NCBI GenBank assembly: GCA_020629155.1
Contig: JAHDDW010000009.1
Coordinates: 62,001 to 126,000 of the forward strand
Length of the DNA stretch: 64,000 bases
Origin: Acidimicrobiales bacterium
GTDB taxonomy: Bacteria; Actinomycetota; Acidimicrobiia; Acidimicrobiales; SZUA-35
Direction of reading: 5' to 3'
The notes under the pieces are model-generated. The model had not been told where the DNA came from, searched no databases, and worked only from the letters and a program-made list of their open reading frames with translations. Positions 61,061 through 64,000 of the stretch are shown in pieces. The stretch's first letter is position 1. The number at the start of each line of letters is the position of its first letter. The translations under genes and the position numbers were made by a program.

Positions 61061-61297
61061 TTAGTTATCTCGCTTATTTTGTGTAGGTCTTTCATTATTG
61101 ATCGACAACGTTTGCATTAGATAAGGGAGAATACTTCCAGATAAAAAACCAGCAGCCATCAATAAGTTAAACGTGGAAGCAGGTAATCTACTTAACTTGC
61201 GAGGAGTGATATATAAGGCGAATGCGATAGAAGTTAAGACCGCAAAAATAACTCCACCCATTAACTTCAAACCCAATTCTTGATAGATACTCCCCAT
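61061..61297 (-). CDS. Small two-helix membrane protein
   Basis: A 78-aa protein with two hydrophobic segments (LMGGVIFAVLTSIAFALYIT, FNLLMAAGFLSGSILPYLM) separated by a basic loop, and a polar C-terminus. No family recognised. A TATAAT lies only 2 nt before the first ATG, so the true start may be the second Met (61261). Coding status is moderately supported. Confidence 0.45.
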   Translation of the reverse strand: MGSIYQELGLKLMGGVIFAVLTSIAFALYITPRKLSRLPASTFNLLMAAGFLSGSILPYLMQTLSINNERPTQNKRDN

Positions 61298-61382
61298 CTA
61301 TTATAACGTCATTTGTCACGCAAAAATATCGCTATGGCTAACAGACCATAAAGCTACACCATAGAACTTAGCCTTATCCAGA

Positions 61383-61411
61383 TTGACATTCACAAAAAAT
61401 GTGACTACAAT
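61383..61411 (+). promoter_or_regulatory. Sigma-A promoter TTGACA-17-TACAAT
   Basis: -35 TTGACA (61383-61388), 17-bp spacer, -10 TACAAT (61406-61411), ending 6 nt before the ATG at 61418. Leaderless. Confidence 0.8.
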
Positions 61412-61419
61412 AGTCACAT
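61399..61419. promoter_or_regulatory. Inverted repeat ATGTGACT-N5-AGTCACAT over -10 and start codon
   Basis: Perfect 8-bp arms (61399-61406 and 61412-61419). They cover the -10 and the first two bases of the antitoxin ATG, an ideal autoregulatory operator. Confidence 0.7.
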
Positions 61420-61669
61420 GATAACTTCTCTTCGTGAAAGCAAAGCCAAACTGTCGGAGCTTGTTGAGCTGGCTAATAATGGGCAGGACGTTTTGATCAC
61501 TGTACATGGCAAAATTAAAGCCAAATTAACAGCTGCTAGTGATACAGAAGAAACAGATATGCAGCAATGGTCCGACGAACTTAAAGCACTTCAGAATCAG
61601 TATGCAACAACTCAAGAATCCGCGACGATTGAAGCGCTGTTAGAAGAAAGCAGAGAAGATCGCTTGTGA
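61418..61669 (+). CDS. Phd/YefM-family antitoxin
   Basis: An 83-aa antitoxin. MITSLRESKAKLSELVELAN and DVLITVHGKIKAKL are the Phd-type DNA-binding region; the acidic C-terminus (IEALLEESREDRL) binds toxin. The promoter and a perfect inverted repeat lie directly over its start, so it should repress itself. It overlaps the downstream toxin start by 4 bp. Confidence 0.87.
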   Translation: MITSLRESKAKLSELVELANNGQDVLITVHGKIKAKLTAASDTEETDMQQWSDELKALQNQYATTQESATIEALLEESREDRL

Positions 61670-62112
61670 TTTACTGGGATACTTCTGCTCTCTTCAAACT
61701 TTATGTCAAAGAACTTGACTCAAAGTATTTTCTCGACCTTGTTGCCTCAAGTGAGCCGCCTATATTCACTTCTTCGATTACAAGCCAAGAAGTGCTTTGT
61801 AGTCTCTATCGGAAACAGTCGATCGGCGATCTAAAAAACGGTTCAGCAGAGAGACTCTACAATAGATTTACTCAAGACGTTTCATCTGGACGCATCACGC
61901 TGATAACCAACAACTCTCAAGTCATCAGCAAATCTCGAGAACTGGTCACTGCTCTTTATGCTCACGAAGGGGAGGACCCGCTATATCTTCGCAGCCTTGA
62001 TTTAATTCATTTAGCTTCTGCATTGTCTATCAAGACTAAGAAACTGGTGGCAACTGACAAAAGATTGCGAGAAGCCGCAGCTCGAATGAAACTAGAACTT
62101 TTTCCTAAGTAA
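61666..62112 (+). CDS. PIN-domain toxin (VapC-type)
   Basis: A 148-aa PIN domain starting with GTG: MIYWDTSALFKLYVKE gives the first Asp, SSITSQEVLCSLYR the Glu, SLDLIHLASALSI the Asp of the central helix, and LVATDKRLREAA the last Asp. It is expected to be a Mg-dependent RNase. It overlaps the antitoxin stop (GTGA). It converges on fadD with 4 bp between stops. Confidence 0.88.
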   Translation: MIYWDTSALFKLYVKELDSKYFLDLVASSEPPIFTSSITSQEVLCSLYRKQSIGDLKNGSAERLYNRFTQDVSSGRITLITNNSQVISKSRELVTALYAHEGEDPLYLRSLDLIHLASALSIKTKKLVATDKRLREAAARMKLELFPK

Positions 62113-62116
62113 GAAA

Positions 62117-63802
62117 CTAGTCTTGCTCTTCTTGGCGTAGTTCTTTTTTAGAGAGTTTGCCAATTAAACTTTTGGGAAGTTCGTCACGAAACTCGATAAA
62201 CGAAGGAATCTCGACTTTCGACAAGCGAGTCTTCAAAAAGTCAAGCAAGTCATCAGCTGAAACACTGTGACCCTCATGCAGCTTAACGAAGGCTTTTGGC
62301 GCTTCGCCTCGATATTCATCTTCAACGCCGATCACCGTAGCTTCCTCGACGGCTGCATGCTTATACAAAGCATCCTCAATATGGCGGGGGTAGACGTTAT
62401 ATCCTGAGCATAGAATGATATCTTTCAGCCTGTCGACAATAGAAACAAAACCATCTTCTGCCATCACGCCAACATCGCCTGTACGGAGAAAACCATCGAC
62501 AAAAACCGCATCAGTAGCAACTGGCTTTTTCCAATAGCCCTTCATCACCTGCGGACCTTTAACACAAAGCTCGCCGCGCTCTCCCTGAGCTACTTCTTTG
62601 GTTGGGTCTTCCAAATCCCGCAATGACAAAACCGTTTGTGGCATAGGAAGCCCGATGCATTGATCTTTCGGTGGGCCATCTAACGGATTGCACGAAACAA
62701 CAGGTGCTGTTTCAGAAAGGCCGTAGCCTTCGACAAGCTTAGACCCTGTAAGTGCCTCAAACTTTTGCTTTGTAGCAAGCGGCAACGGAGCACCGCCCGA
62801 GAAACAAAACTTTAGCGACGACATATCGACCGATGTGATCTTTTTATGGTTAATAAAAGCGTTAAACAATGTTGGCACGCCAGGCATACAGGTTGGCTTA
62901 TTCTTCGAAATGATTTTCAGCGCTTCGTCAATCTCGAATTTAGGGATAAGTACAAGTTCTGCGGCACGCATAATTGCATAGTTCATCACAACAGTCATGC
63001 CAAACACGTGAAAAAATGGCAAGATAGCCATCATTACCTGTTTACCATCTTCAAGTTCGGGAGCCCAGCTGTTTACTTGTTGCACATTAATAGAAAGGTT
63101 AGAATGTGTTAACATCGCACCTTTGGGAATACCTGTAGTGCCTCCTGTATATTGCAACACCGCGAGATCGTCAACATGTATCTGGGGCTTGTCAAAGCTG
63201 GCATCATTATCACGTACATCAGCATCAAAAATCAGTTTGTCAACAACAGCCGACTTTTTCACATCAGCGAGCTCTTTACGTTTAACAATTTTAAACAGTT
63301 TACTTTTAACAGTGGGCAAGAGCGAAGCGAAATCGCAGACAATAACTTGCTCTAACGAACCATGCTCTAGCAACGACTCGGCTTTATCAAATAATTTTTT
63401 GACGTCAAGCGTAGCCAATAACGACACTTCGCTGTCGACGATCTGCTGCTCTAACTCTTCAACGCTGTAGAGCGGATTGAAGTTGACGACAACAGCCCCC
63501 AATTTCATAACAGCATAATAATAGATGACATAACTTGGGCAATTCGGGAAGAACAAGCCAACTTTCGACCCTTGCGTGACGCCTCGCTGCGCCAAACCAG
63601 CAGCAACATGGTTAACTTCGGTAGCCACCTGGCTAAAGGTTTTTTTCGCACCAAAAAAGTTAGTGCACGTATTGTCTGGGAAACGTTCAACCGCCTGATC
63701 AAGATAGTCACCAAGTGGCTGCGCATCAAACGGCTTGAAAAAATCGTTATTCGATGGGTACGAATCTAGCCAAAGATAGTCGGACTTTTCTGTCTCTGTC
63801 AT
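62117..63802 (-). CDS. fadD: Long-chain fatty-acid-CoA ligase
   Basis: A 561-aa adenylate-forming enzyme. The AMP-binding signature is LQYTGGTTGIPKGAMLTHSN; VEGYGLSETAPVVSCNP and the hinge FLRTGDVGVMAEDGFVSIVD precede the C-terminal Lys (PKSLIGKLSKKELR). It activates fatty acids to acyl-CoA for degradation or lipid synthesis. The ATG has GAGG 7 nt upstream, so this gene is leadered, unlike many neighbours. Confidence 0.9.
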   Translation of the reverse strand: MTETEKSDYLWLDSYPSNNDFFKPFDAQPLGDYLDQAVERFPDNTCTNFFGAKKTFSQVATEVNHVAAGLAQRGVTQGSKVGLFFPNCPSYVIYYYAVMKLGAVVVNFNPLYSVEELEQQIVDSEVSLLATLDVKKLFDKAESLLEHGSLEQVIVCDFASLLPTVKSKLFKIVKRKELADVKKSAVVDKLIFDADVRDNDASFDKPQIHVDDLAVLQYTGGTTGIPKGAMLTHSNLSINVQQVNSWAPELEDGKQVMMAILPFFHVFGMTVVMNYAIMRAAELVLIPKFEIDEALKIISKNKPTCMPGVPTLFNAFINHKKITSVDMSSLKFCFSGGAPLPLATKQKFEALTGSKLVEGYGLSETAPVVSCNPLDGPPKDQCIGLPMPQTVLSLRDLEDPTKEVAQGERGELCVKGPQVMKGYWKKPVATDAVFVDGFLRTGDVGVMAEDGFVSIVDRLKDIILCSGYNVYPRHIEDALYKHAAVEEATVIGVEDEYRGEAPKAFVKLHEGHSVSADDLLDFLKTRLSKVEIPSFIEFRDELPKSLIGKLSKKELRQEEQD

Positions 63803-63838
63803 GCGTTAACCTCAAAACTCGCTTGACAAAGCATACCG

Positions 63839-64000
63839 TTATAGCGAAGAGACCCCACGTTGCGCACCACGGGCTGTTTCTTGGTTTTCTAGGAACCACG
63901 CATAGGTTTCTTCTATGCCTTCACGCAAGCCGCGATTGGCTTTCCAACCTAGTTCGGTGAGCCGTGAAACATCTAAGACTTTTCGTGGCATCCCGTCAGG
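63839..64000 (-). CDS. fcl: GDP-L-fucose synthase, C-terminal end only
   Basis: The minus-strand frame from the window edge reads PDGMPRKVLDVSRLTELGWK and then REGIEETYAWFLENQET, ending VSSL at a TAA (63839-63841). This is the C-terminus of GDP-L-fucose synthase (GDP-4-keto-6-deoxymannose epimerase-reductase), where DGxPRKxLDxSRLxxLGW is diagnostic. It makes GDP-fucose for surface glycans. The NADP-binding part is outside the window. Confidence 0.85.
   Translation of the reverse strand, partial: PDGMPRKVLDVSRLTELGWKANRGLREGIEETYAWFLENQETARGAQRGVSSL

Overview
The window looks like a chromosomal segment of an actinobacterium with a lower GC content than is usual for that phylum. An Acidimicrobiia-type lineage is my guess; there is no rRNA here to prove it. 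The main evidence is a minus-strand core block in the order hrcA, dnaJ, rsmE, (bldD-like gene), phoH, ybeY, corC, era, then uppS, recO, dnaG and a principal sigma factor, which is close to the order in Mycobacterium. Supporting evidence is a BldD-type regulator with the c-di-GMP signature, a DUF3107 protein, a PdtaS-like kinase and a typical actinobacterial HNH protein. No tRNA, rRNA or CRISPR array was seen, and no gene-free stretch exceeds 300 bp.

Layout. 1-9.97 kb is an accessory stretch: a partial AAA-ATPase, a frameshifted CYTH-like gene, avtA, an AbiEi/AbiEii pair, a truncated EamA transporter, a lytic transglycosylase, a tyrosine recombinase, a PIN relic, a Phd/PIN pair and an orphan gene ending in a perfect hairpin. 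10-15.3 kb holds a diguanylate cyclase broken by a 26-bp tandem duplication, a DUF218 protein, an SDR, an HNH nuclease, cobO and a coiled-coil protein. 15.4-19.4 kb has a MurF-Alr fusion facing a membrane-anchored GH64 glucanase. 19.5-36.2 kb is the replication, translation and stress core. 36.3-41.8 kb carries a plus-strand DUF1800/DUF1501/TPM-like export cluster and a RecB-like nuclease. 41.8-55.1 kb is mixed housekeeping: M20 peptidase, lipid kinase, PdtaS-like kinase, mrp, L,D-transpeptidase, SGNH hydrolase, fumC, J-domain protein, HD and PAS-GGDEF proteins, tgt, coaE. 55.2-64 kb is a surface-polysaccharide region: wzt, rmlB, two glycosyltransferases and the 3' end of a GDP-fucose synthase gene. 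It is interrupted by a TacA/TacT-like pair and a Phd/PIN pair and also contains fadD.

Two themes cross the window. First, many genes have a -10 hexamer (TANNNT, often TAGGCT or TATGCT) ending about 5-8 nt before the start codon. This implies largely leaderless transcription and fixes several starts. Second, there are many small signs of genome flux: a 77-bp terminator-like repeat in two copies, a MITE-like palindrome, four toxin-antitoxin-type pairs, and several truncated or frameshifted genes. Other points of note are a Tgt without its zinc cysteines, a MurF domain without the usual DxYNANP motif, and a BldD homologue with an intact RxD-X8-RxxD motif in a window that also has GGDEF genes.
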